A stretch of 7,583 nt of DNA from assembly GCA_002308635.1 (NCBI GenBank), contig DBWG01000066.1, forward strand, positions 1 to 7,583. The letters are read 5' to 3'. Numbering within the stretch: the stretch's first letter is position 1; each line of letters starts with the position of its first letter. The DNA is from Ruminococcaceae bacterium UBA1244. GTDB lineage: Bacteria; Bacillota; Clostridia; Oscillospirales; Acutalibacteraceae. The translations under genes were made by a program, and so were the position numbers. Shown here one piece after another: positions 1 through 5,640 of the stretch. Below the pieces are notes generated by a model. The model was given only the letters and a program-made list of their open reading frames with translations, did no database searches and was not told where the DNA came from.

Positions 1-80
1 GTACCTGCTGTCAAACAGGTTGTCAGCATGGTAGCAATGAATAATACGCCGGCTGCACGCATTGCCTTATTTTTCCTCAT
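1..80 (-). CDS. Secreted protein with SipW-type signal peptide (partial, N-terminus only)
   Basis: Only the first 26 codons lie in the window; the gene continues beyond position 1. The peptide starts MRKNKAMRAAGVLFIATMLT and continues TCLTAG. It has a basic n-region (R2, K3, K5, R8), a hydrophobic core and a Thr-Thr-Cys-x-x-x-Gly-Thr type end. From family knowledge, this resembles the SipW-dependent signal peptides of TasA/camelysin-like proteins, which often continue Gly-Thr-(Phe/Tyr)-Ala-Lys/Tyr. The start at 80 is chosen because AAGGAGA (89-95, minus) sits 8 nt upstream; an ATG at 87 is in another frame and too close to that site. It lies 71 bp downstream of the sipW-like gene on the same strand, so it is probably that peptidase's substrate. 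The mature protein is not visible, so its role (matrix fibre, surface protein) is inference. Confidence 0.7.
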   Translation of the reverse strand, partial: MRKNKAMRAAGVLFIATMLTTCLTAG

Positions 81-108
81 AAGTCATTTCTCCTTTTTAT
101 TTTTTTTA

Positions 109-129
109 TAAAAATGCCGTTTTGCGGCA
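109..129 (-). terminator. Weak intrinsic terminator or attenuator between sipW and its neighbour
   Basis: Read on the minus strand, TGCCG-CAAAA-CGGCA (129-115) is followed at once by TTTTTAT. The 5-bp GC-rich stem plus U-run has the form of an intrinsic terminator, but the stem is short, so read-through is likely. It lies between the sipW stop codon (152-154) and the ribosome binding site of the secreted protein (89-95), where it could lower the peptidase-to-substrate coupling or define separate transcripts. Confidence 0.5.
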
Positions 130-151
130 GATTTACCTGATGAATAAAAAA

Positions 152-1036
152 TTATTTCTCCTGTCCCTCTTTGTCGGCAGTGTTCTCATTGGCAGCTTCA
201 TCCTCAGACACTGAGTTTTCTGCTCCTTCAGAGACCTTCTCGTCAGACGAGGTATCATCCGATCTTTCGGGCTGTGCTGTTCCGGTACTGTCGTCTTTAT
301 TGTCACTGTCGGCAGTTTTGGTGCTTTCAGCTTCAAGTTCACGCTGAGCCTGCTGTCTTTTAAGTTCTTCAAGTTCTGCAAGAAGAGCGGCAGTTTCATT
401 GTTGTTGGCTTTTGCGATACGCTTTCTGCGGATGATATCATAAACCACAAAGAGTGTCAGCGGGAGTATTACACAGACGATAAGTCCGGGGATAGTCTGC
501 ATGAACATTGCTATCCTGCCCATGCCTGCAAGTCTTGATTTGTATGTTCCGACAACGTTTTCGGGGTAGAGGTAACGGGAGTCAGCGATAACGTTGCCGT
601 CACCCTTTGTCCTGTAGACCTTTTTGCCCTCGCTGTCTGTTGTCACTTCTGCGATCCTATGGGTAATGAGAGCGCCGCCGGGCTGATTCTCCCAATATGT
701 GACGATATCGCCGACTTCAAGCTCATCGGCATTATCGACTGTATGAACTATTATAAGATCACCTGTCATGATGGTAGGCTCCATTGATTCAGACTCGACC
801 ATCAGAGGAAAATAGCCGCCGATGTTCGGGACCTTTGATTTGTCGCCGCCAAAGCCCTGAATAATGAGTATCAGATTGATAATGAGTATCGGAAGGAGTA
901 CTGCACAGAGTACTATTCCAATGATCGTGAGAGGGATATTAATGCCTTTTTTTTCCTTTTTCTTACTTTTGTTATTCTCACCGGAAGACTTCAATGCCGC
1001 AGAATTTGCAGAAATATCAACAGAATTTTGTCTCAT
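152..1036 (-). CDS. sipW: SipW-like (ER-type) signal peptidase I with acidic C-terminal tail
   Basis: Membrane serine protease (294 aa) that removes signal peptides from exported proteins on the outer face of the membrane. A basic N-terminal segment (residues 24-30, KSKKKEK) precedes a membrane segment at about 33-60. The nucleophile motif is ESESMEPT, with catalytic Ser84. The general base is His126 in ITHRI, not the Lys of ordinary bacterial enzymes, which marks the SipW/archaeal/ER subclass. TKGDGNVIADSRYLYP (143-158) carries the conserved Asp/Gly box. A second membrane segment spans about 176-200. Residues 213-294 form a cytoplasmic tail: a Leu/Glu-rich probable coiled coil (216-237), then an acidic Ser/Glu/Asp-rich stretch. 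That makes the protein roughly 100 residues longer than a minimal SipW. The start has GGAAAGG (1047-1053) 10 nt upstream. The next gene on the strand begins with a SipW-type signal peptide, which fits enzyme plus substrate. Confidence 0.88.
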   Translation of the reverse strand: MRQNSVDISANSAALKSSGENNKSKKKEKKGINIPLTIIGIVLCAVLLPILIINLILIIQGFGGDKSKVPNIGGYFPLMVESESMEPTIMTGDLIIVHTVDNADELEVGDIVTYWENQPGGALITHRIAEVTTDSEGKKVYRTKGDGNVIADSRYLYPENVVGTYKSRLAGMGRIAMFMQTIPGLIVCVILPLTLFVVYDIIRRKRIAKANNNETAALLAELEELKRQQAQRELEAESTKTADSDNKDDSTGTAQPERSDDTSSDEKVSEGAENSVSEDEAANENTADKEGQEK

Positions 1037-1090
1037 TTTTACAAAACCTTTCCGTGTTATTGTTGCTTTTCACTTATGAAAAAACAAGCC

Positions 1091-1109
1091 TTCTGCACGA
1101 TGTGCAGAA
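1091..1109 (-). promoter_or_regulatory. Perfect palindrome/hairpin in the sipW leader
   Basis: TTCTGCAC-GAT-GTGCAGAA is a perfect 8-bp inverted repeat with a 3-base centre, lying just after the predicted sipW transcription start (about 1115, minus). As RNA it would be a stable hairpin followed, after 5 nt, by TTTTTT (1084-1079 region, minus). It may be a repressor operator or a leader attenuator; the gap before the U-run argues against a standard terminator. Confidence 0.5.
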
Positions 1110-1121
1110 CACTTTTGAGAT

Positions 1122-1150
1122 AATATAGCATAATCCTGTCTATTTGTCAA
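1122..1150 (-). promoter_or_regulatory. Sigma-A promoter of the sipW-like gene
   Basis: On the minus strand, TTGACA (1150-1145) is followed by a 17-nt spacer and TATATT (1127-1122). A TGC just before the -10 gives an extended -10. All three elements are close to consensus. The predicted start near 1115 gives a leader of about 80 nt that contains the palindrome at 1091-1109 and the ribosome binding site at 1047-1053. Confidence 0.75.
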
Positions 1151-1682
1151 GATGTTTATGGCAAATTGAGCCATATCATAAAAACATTGTGACAAATGGC
1201 AGAAAATAGTAAATAAAGGCGGTAATATTCGTGGTTCTATTATGAAAAATGCAAAAACGATGAGAAGCAGTTTAAAAACAACAATAATGTGAAACAAAAT
1301 GATACGATCATACATATTTTATCGGAAACTTTATGGCAGTTATTGCCGGTTATGGTTTCCGGATACTGCGGACGGCTTGGACACTACCATAAATATTATT
1401 CACAACAGCTTTAAAATATGAAAGATAAATAGTACAATAATGACTATTTTTGATGTGTTTTTTTGTTACAAATAATTTTTGGACATTTATCAAGAATTTT
1501 TTTAATAAAATGCTAAAAAACATACCGCACGTGTCGAAAACTATTGTTGATATCAACATTTTCATTATGGCTAAAGCTAAAATTGACAGCGGTTCAAAAT
1601 ATTTATCAAATGAATGAGAATACTCATAATAAGACTATAATAACCTGAAAATGAATAAAAATTAAGATATGAAAAATTATTG
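1151..1682. other. AT-rich intergenic region between divergent genes
   Basis: I see no convincing gene here. The open frames are short, lack ribosome binding sites and encode no recognisable protein. Structures present: a nested inverted repeat at 1323-1361 (CGGAAAC pairing with GTTTCCG, enclosing GGCA/TGCC), a perfect 14-bp palindrome TGTTGATATCAACA at 1545-1558, and a small inverted repeat ATGAG-AATA-CTCAT at 1614-1627. A TATAAT at 1636-1641 has no good -35. The region may hold regulatory sites or a small RNA, but none can be assigned. Confidence 0.6.
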
Positions 1683-1711
1683 TTGACAAACGGCTATGTT
1701 TGAGTTATAAT
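1683..1711 (+). promoter_or_regulatory. Consensus sigma-A promoter of the metal-efflux operon
   Basis: TTGACA (1683-1688), a 17-nt spacer and TATAAT (1706-1711) form a perfect consensus promoter, with a predicted start near 1718. Such a strong core promoter normally needs a repressor, which fits the inverted repeat immediately downstream. Confidence 0.88.
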
Positions 1712-1720
1712 ATATTCAAC

Positions 1721-1740
1721 GATTAAACAAACATTTAATC
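1721..1740. promoter_or_regulatory. Probable metal-repressor operator (ArsR/SmtB-like inverted repeat)
   Basis: GATTAAA (1721-1727) and TTTAATC (1734-1740) are perfect 7-bp arms around the 6-base centre CAAACA. The repeat starts about 3 nt after the predicted transcription start, so a bound protein would block initiation. The AA-N6-TT core layout resembles ArsR/SmtB-family operators of cadmium and zinc efflux genes (CadC, CzrA). The family assignment is inference; a TetR-type operator is possible. No regulator gene lies in the window. Confidence 0.55.
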
Positions 1741-1764
1741 ATAATACAGAAGGGATGTATATTT

Positions 1765-1983
1765 ATGAAAAAGACCTATAAGATCGACGTTGACTGTGCA
1801 AATTGCGCTAACAAAATGGAAAATGCTGCAAAAAAGACCGAAGGCGTCAAGGATGCCTCCGTGAATTTTATGGCTCTCAAAATGACAGTTGAGTTTGAAG
1901 AGGGCGCAGACCCTCAGGAGGTCATGAAAAGGGTCATGAAGAGCTGCAAAAAAGTTGAGAGCGACTGCGAAATATTTTTCTGA
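1765..1983 (+). CDS. Stand-alone heavy-metal-associated (HMA) domain protein
   Basis: A 72-residue soluble cytoplasmic protein with the ferredoxin-like HMA fold of CopZ and of ATPase N-terminal domains. The metal motif is VDCANCANKME, with Cys11 and Cys14 in a DCxxC arrangement. That form is typical of Zn/Cd/Pb ATPase domains, whereas copper chaperones usually have MxCxxC. The EGVKDASVNF segment (26-35) is the usual second conserved block. Two further cysteines near the C-terminus (Cys61, Cys68) might add metal ligands. The start is set by AGAAGGGA (1748-1755), 9 nt upstream of ATG. The stop is 22 bp before the ATPase gene, so the two are co-transcribed. It is probably the detached N-terminal domain of that ATPase, serving for metal delivery or sensing. 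Regulation is likely through the operator at 1721-1740. Confidence 0.88.
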   Translation: MKKTYKIDVDCANCANKMENAAKKTEGVKDASVNFMALKMTVEFEEGADPQEVMKRVMKSCKKVESDCEIFF

Positions 1984-2005
1984 ATCATAATAGGTTGGTG
2001 ATCTT

Positions 2006-3892
2006 ATGAGCCGGAAGCAAAAGAAAAACCTTTTCCGGATAATAATTTCGGCTGTGCTGATGATCGGATTTTTGTTCATTCCGGTCGGAGGCATCTGGCG
2101 GCTGCTGCTGTTTATGGTGCCTTACATTATAATAGGTTATGACATTCTGATAAAAGCGGCAAAGGGCGTGATAAACCTCCAGCCATTTGATGAATGTTTT
2201 CTTATGGCAGTTGCAACGATAGGCGCAATTATCGTTGCATTGATCGGTGACGGAGATTATGTCGAAGCGGTTGCCGTAATGCTGTTCTATCAGACGGGCG
2301 AATGGTTCCAGAGCTATGCAGTCGGCAAAAGCCGCAGAAACATAAGCGCACTTATGGATATTCGTCCGGACCACGCAAATATAGAAAAAGACGGACAGAT
2401 CGAAGAGACCGATCCCGAAGAAGTCGGTATCGGGACGGTCATAATCGTCAAGCCGGGTGAAAAAATACCCATTGACGGTGTGATCGTTGAGGGTGAATCC
2501 GTACTCAACACCGGCGCACTGACAGGAGAAAGCCTGCCCAAAAACGTTATGTGCGGAGATGAAGTCATAAGCGGCTGTGTGAATATGACCGGTCTGCTGA
2601 AGATACGCACGACTAAACTGTTTGAGGACTCGACTGTTTCAAAGATACTTGAGCTTGTTGAGAATGCAAGCTCGAGAAAGTCAAGATCGGAAAATTTTAT
2701 CTCTAAATTTGCAAGAGTATATACTCCGGCTGTAGTTTTCAGTGCAGTTGCTCTTGCGGTTTTGCCGCCGCTTTTTCTCATGCTTTCGGGAGCAAGCCCC
2801 TTGTGGGGAACATGGATATACAGAGCGCTGACATTTCTTGTAATAAGCTGTCCGTGCGCTCTTGTGATAAGCATACCGCTGAGCTTTTTTGCGGGTATCG
2901 GCGGTGCAGGCAGGGCAGGCGTTCTCGTAAAGGGTTCAAACTGCCTTGAAGCTCTCTCAAAGGCGGATACCATAGTATTTGATAAGACAGGAACACTCAC
3001 AAAAGGTGTTTTTGAGGTGACGGCTGTCCATCCTGAGATCGTTGATGAAAATACGCTTCTTCATCTTGCCGCACACGTTGAGAGATATTCTACTCATCCG
3101 ATAGCGGTCTCACTCAGGGCTGCATATCCGGAGGAAGCGGACGACTGTGTTATCAGTGATATTTCAGAAATATCAGGTCAGGGAATAAAAGCAAGGGTGA
3201 ACGGCGACGAGATCTGTGCAGGAAACGAAAAGCTTATGAAAAGCGTTGGGGCGAAAATTGAAAAATGCCCGCATGACCATGTCGGAACAGTCATCCACAT
3301 TGCAAAAAACGGAAAGTACCTTGGGCATGTTGAAATATCGGATGTTGTAAAGCCCACTTCCCGTGAGGCGGTAGAGCTTCTCAGAAAATGCGGGATAAAA
3401 AAGACGGTCATGCTTACGGGCGATTCCGAAGCCGCAGCAGGTTCTGTCAGCAGGGATATCGGCATCGATGAGCATTTCAGCGGTCTTCTGCCTGCGGAAA
3501 AGGTCGGAAAGGTCGAGGAGATAATTCAGGATAACAGTTCGGGTACTGTAGTATTTGCCGGAGACGGGATCAATGATGCTCCCGTGCTTATGAGGGCGGA
3601 TATCGGTATAGCGATGGGTGCTATGGGTTCAGATGCGGCAATAGAGGCGGCGGATGTTGTCCTGATGGATGATGACCCCAAAAAAATAGCACTTTCGATA
3701 CGTATTGCACGAAAATGTATGAGGATCGTAAAGGAGAATATCTGGTTCTCGATCGGGATAAAGGTTTTGTGCCTTATCCTTGGAGCTGTCGGACTTGCAA
3801 ATATGTGGACAGCGATCTTTGCAGACGTGGGAGTTATGATAATTGCCGTACTGAACGCTATCCGTGCGATGTCTGTAAGGCAATGCAAGTGA
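2006..3892 (+). CDS. P1B-type heavy-metal ATPase (Zn/Cd/Pb efflux), lacking an HMA domain
   Basis: A 628-residue membrane pump that exports divalent soft metals using ATP. Landmarks in order: TGES (173-176, actuator domain), SCPCAL with Cys282-Pro-Cys284 (transport site), DKTGTLTKG (phosphorylated Asp326), HP (364-365, nucleotide domain), TGDS (471-474) and GDGINDAP (519-526). Asn578-x7-Lys586 in the penultimate membrane segment and Asp607 in FADVG match the Zn/Cd/Pb (P1B-2, ZntA/CadA) subgroup and not the copper pumps. Family members usually carry one or more N-terminal HMA domains. Here the protein starts directly before the first membrane helix, and the HMA domain is the separate gene upstream. 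Translation starts at 2006, where GGTGATC (1997-2003) matches the 3' part of an extended Shine-Dalgarno, with AGG just upstream. An unusual CPHDH (421-425) sits in the nucleotide-domain region. It could be called zntA or cadA; the exact metal cannot be read from sequence. Confidence 0.95.
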   Translation: MSRKQKKNLFRIIISAVLMIGFLFIPVGGIWRLLLFMVPYIIIGYDILIKAAKGVINLQPFDECFLMAVATIGAIIVALIGDGDYVEAVAVMLFYQTGEWFQSYAVGKSRRNISALMDIRPDHANIEKDGQIEETDPEEVGIGTVIIVKPGEKIPIDGVIVEGESVLNTGALTGESLPKNVMCGDEVISGCVNMTGLLKIRTTKLFEDSTVSKILELVENASSRKSRSENFISKFARVYTPAVVFSAVALAVLPPLFLMLSGASPLWGTWIYRALTFLVISCPCALVISIPLSFFAGIGGAGRAGVLVKGSNCLEALSKADTIVFDKTGTLTKGVFEVTAVHPEIVDENTLLHLAAHVERYSTHPIAVSLRAAYPEEADDCVISDISEISGQGIKARVNGDEICAGNEKLMKSVGAKIEKCPHDHVGTVIHIAKNGKYLGHVEISDVVKPTSREAVELLRKCGIKKTVMLTGDSEAAAGSVSRDIGIDEHFSGLLPAEKVGKVEEIIQDNSSGTVVFAGDGINDAPVLMRADIGIAMGAMGSDAAIEAADVVLMDDDPKKIALSIRIARKCMRIVKENIWFSIGIKVLCLILGAVGLANMWTAIFADVGVMIIAVLNAIRAMSVRQCK

Positions 3893-3911
3893 TATTTTCC
3901 TGTGTTGTTCA

Positions 3912-3950
3912 AAAAAGCGAAGCTCAGAACGGGCTTCGCTTTTTCAGTAA
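3912..3950 (+). terminator. Strong intrinsic terminator of the metal-efflux operon
   Basis: AAAAAGCGAAGC (3912-3923) pairs perfectly with GCTTCGCTTTTT (3933-3944) around a 9-nt loop. The stem ends in a T-run and lies 20 bp after the ATPase stop codon. The A-run on the 5' side means it could also stop transcription from the other strand. Confidence 0.9.
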
Positions 3951-3982
3951 TAAAAAATAATAGAAATTTATTGAAATTTTGC

Positions 3983-4011
3983 TTGCAATTTTTGAATGAG
4001 TATGATATAAT
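3983..4011 (+). promoter_or_regulatory. Promoter of the tRNA-Ser gene
   Basis: TTGCAA (3983-3988), a 17-nt spacer and TATAAT (4006-4011), with TGA directly before it as an extended -10. The predicted start is about 24 nt upstream of the mature tRNA 5' end. The tRNA therefore has its own transcription unit, separate from the ATPase operon. Confidence 0.78.
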
Positions 4012-4041
4012 AACAAAGTCCTTTAAGACAAACACCGATAT

Positions 4042-4131
4042 GGAGAGTTGTCCGAGCTGGCCGAAGGAGCACGATTGGAAATCGTGTAAACGGCTACAAC
4101 CGTTTCGAGGGTTCGAATCCCTCACTCTCCG
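4042..4131 (+). tRNA. tRNA-Ser (anticodon GGA)
   Basis: A complete class II tRNA of 90 nt that reads UCC and UCU codons. The acceptor stem is GGAGAGT (4042-4048) with ACTCTCC (4124-4130), and the discriminator is G4131, as expected for serine. The anticodon stem is CACGA/TCGTG around TTGGAAA, so the anticodon is GGA at 4077-4079. The long variable arm is AAACGG/CCGTTT, the serine hallmark. The T arm is GAGGG-TTCGAAT-CCCTC. CCA is not encoded (GGAAA follows), so it must be added after transcription. Confidence 0.97.
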
Positions 4132-4136
4132 GAAAT

Positions 4137-4170
4137 GCCCCGACACTGAGGTGCCGGGGCTTAAATAATT
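4137..4170 (+). terminator. Hairpin terminator after tRNA-Ser
   Basis: GCCCCG (4137-4142) pairs with CGGGGC (4155-4160), with CAC/GTG inside and a TGAG loop, separated from the outer stem by one A-C mismatch. The stem is very stable. The tail TTAAATAATT is a poor U-run, so it may act partly as a processing or stability element. Its position 6 nt after the tRNA supports a terminator role. Confidence 0.65.
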
Positions 4171-4257
4171 AAAGAATAGAGAATAAATAATAATGAATAA
4201 AAATGTCTGATAGGGCGTTTCCGTATTATTATTTATTCTTTTTTCTTTATTCTTTAA
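4169..4257. repeat. Long AT-rich imperfect inverted repeat
   Basis: The left arm, TTAAAGAATA (4169-4178) plus GAGAATAAATAATAAT (4179-4194), is repeated in inverted form as ATTATTATTTATTCTT (4225-4240) and TATTCTTTAA (4248-4257). The two blocks match with one mismatch and a 7-nt insertion (4241-4247) in the right arm. The 30-nt centre contains TAGGGCG and no gene. The arms are built from a repeated AAGAATAAA-like unit. It may be a dispersed intergenic repeat, a MITE-like relic or a large hairpin; no transposase or clear target duplication is visible. Confidence 0.7.
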
Positions 4258-4271
4258 AATAAAATCCGGTC

Positions 4272-4319
4272 AGACAAAAGCCGAAAACAGCCCCGATACA
4301 ATCGTGTATCGGGGCTGTT
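4272..4319 (-). terminator. Intrinsic terminator of the DUF3592-like gene
   Basis: A perfect 15-bp stem, AACAGCCCCGATACA (4286-4300) with its complement at 4305-4319, closes a 4-base loop. On the minus strand it is followed by TTTCGGCTTTTG, a broken T-run. It lies 17 bp after the stop codon at 4337-4339. The plus-strand side lacks a T-run, so it serves the minus strand. Confidence 0.88.
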
Positions 4320-4336
4320 CAGATAATGTCCGATTT

Positions 4337-5392
4337 TTAGCGTATGCTGATCCTGGCTCTTCTTCGTCTGCGTGGAGGAGTGTAATGTCCTGTTATCATC
4401 TGTATGAAACGTGTTATAAAAACAATGGAAACGAAGCCCACAAAAACTATCAGTACCCACATACCGAGCTGAACGCCGATGCTGCCTTTTTCGGATATAA
4501 AATCCGAAGGATTGTCAGGATCTATATAAACGGTTACTGAAGAGCCTTTTGTATGATTTTCGTTTAATGTACCTGTATAGTATTTTCCTTTATAAAGGTA
4601 TTGGATATAGGAAGTATAAGTTGTTGTTTTTTTGGTCCTGCCTTTTGAAGTGGTAGTGGTCTTGGTCGATTTTGTGACATTCGTTACAGTTGCAGTCACA
4701 GCCTCTCCGTTCTTTTTGATATTGTCATAATGTATTGCGCCGTTGATCGCAGATGCCAAAAATATGCAGAGAGGTATCAGAATAACGATCATTGGAAGGA
4801 GTGTTCTTACTGCCGCACTGGGCACACTGAGTTTGGTTTTTTGAGGAACGTCTGAACTATATCCGTTATTGAAGGAAGAAGAGTTATTATTGCCTGATAC
4901 GAAATCGTTTGACACCGGCACAGGAGCGCCCTGATACTGCGGGATCTGACCGGAACCGCCGGATACCGTTCTTCCTCCGTATGTTGAGTGGTCAAAGTTA
5001 TTTTTGACCGGAATATAGCCGCCATTCGGCATACCCTGATAATTTTGGGTACTGTTCTGACCGGCTCCGAATCCGCCATAGCCGTTCTGACTGCTGTTAT
5101 TGTTGTTGATGTATCCGTTATAGTTATTATAGTTTGTATTGTTATTATAGTAACCGCCGCTGTTGGTATTGGTATAGTCATTGCCGCCGTTATCAATGTA
5201 TCCGTTATTATCATTATAATAGCTGTTGTTGCCGTTGGTGCTGTTGTAATAGTCATTCGTATTCTGATCTTTTTTGCTGTATGTACTGCCGTAGTTATAG
5301 CCGTTGTTTCTGCCGGTACTTGAAGAATCATATCCGCCGAGAAAACCGTCAAGATCATCCATGCTGTCGAATCCGTTATTATTATCGTGCAT
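4337..5392 (-). CDS. DUF3592-like membrane protein with Asn/Gly/Tyr-rich N-terminal region
   Basis: A protein of 351 aa from the preferred start. Residues 2-184 are low-complexity and rich in Asn, Gly, Tyr and Ser, with almost no hydrophobic residues, so probably disordered. A membrane segment follows at about 197-217. Residues 228-299 contain AVTATVTNV, YIQYLYKGKYYTGTL and VTVYIDPDNPSDF. This is the pattern of DUF3592 domains, which are of unknown function and usually lie between two membrane segments. The second membrane segment is about 306-330, and the tail is very basic (RRRRRAR at 341-347). An upstream in-frame ATG at 5410 has no ribosome binding site. The ATG at 5392 has GGGGTGA (5397-5403) 4 nt upstream and is preferred. 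It is a single-gene unit with its own promoter and terminator. The low-complexity region could mediate self-association or condensate formation, which is inference. Confidence 0.8.
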   Translation of the reverse strand: MHDNNNGFDSMDDLDGFLGGYDSSSTGRNNGYNYGSTYSKKDQNTNDYYNSTNGNNSYYNDNNGYIDNGGNDYTNTNSGGYYNNNTNYNNYNGYINNNNSSQNGYGGFGAGQNSTQNYQGMPNGGYIPVKNNFDHSTYGGRTVSGGSGQIPQYQGAPVPVSNDFVSGNNNSSSFNNGYSSDVPQKTKLSVPSAAVRTLLPMIVILIPLCIFLASAINGAIHYDNIKKNGEAVTATVTNVTKSTKTTTTSKGRTKKTTTYTSYIQYLYKGKYYTGTLNENHTKGSSVTVYIDPDNPSDFISEKGSIGVQLGMWVLIVFVGFVSIVFITRFIQMITGHYTPPRRRRRARISIR

Positions 5393-5427
5393 GCTGTCAC
5401 CCCAAATCATTATTTTGTTGCTGTTTT

Positions 5428-5456
5428 ATTATACCATATTTTTAAAAAACAAGAAA
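5428..5456 (-). promoter_or_regulatory. Promoter of the DUF3592-like gene
   Basis: On the minus strand, TATAAT (5433-5428) is preceded by TGG, an extended -10. The -35 (TTTCTT, 5456-5451, 17-nt spacer) is weak. The predicted start near 5421 leaves only about 10 nt before the ATG at 5410 but about 29 nt before the ATG at 5392, which supports the later start. Confidence 0.65.
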
Positions 5457-5640
5457 CATATAATAACAATTTTTTTAAAGATATCATCGAAAAAAAACCA
5501 CACTGCCTGCAAACTTGTTTTGTATTATCGGTTTTTGCATTTTAAAACAGCACCGCAAAAGTATCAGACGGAGTTCTTACTGTCTGACCGTTGAAAAAAG
5601 ACAAAATTTAGAGATGGAAGGAATTTATCTTTGGAAATAA
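5457..5640. other. Intergenic region with hairpins upstream of the VanW-family gene
   Basis: No clear gene. TCAGACGG (5564-5571) pairs with CTGTCTGA (5580-5587), one pair being G-U, around an 8-nt loop and without a T-run. CGGT (5529-5532) can pair with ACCG (5552-5555). I found no convincing plus-strand promoter in this stretch, so whether it belongs to the leader of the downstream gene or to a separate small RNA is open. Confidence 0.45.

Noticed and set aside
1070..1315. Minus-strand open frame of 81 codons encoding a hydrophobic N-terminus
   Set aside because: It has no ribosome binding site, its 3' part overlaps the sipW promoter and leader palindrome, and its composition simply reflects AT-rich DNA.
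1350..1565. Minus-strand open frame of 71 codons in the spacer
   Set aside because: No ribosome binding site, no promoter and no recognisable protein. It overlaps the palindrome at 1545-1558.
1583..1588. TTGACA as a second upstream promoter of the metal operon
   Set aside because: The -10 candidates sit at poor spacing (TATCAA at 15 nt), while a perfect promoter lies closer to the gene.
2314..3000. Long minus-strand frame antisense to the ATPase
   Set aside because: It lies wholly within an unambiguous ATPase gene with all catalytic motifs, and has no family features of its own.
4807..5400. Thr/Ile-rich minus-strand frame overlapping the DUF3592-like gene
   Set aside because: A shifted reading of the same low-complexity codons. 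The other frame has membrane segments, a recognisable domain, a ribosome binding site and a terminator at its end.
4988..5445. Plus-strand frames rich in Val/Ile or Cys/Tyr opposite the Asn-rich protein
   Set aside because: These are antisense readings of the repetitive Asn/Tyr codons. The biased composition follows from those codons, and there are no good start signals.
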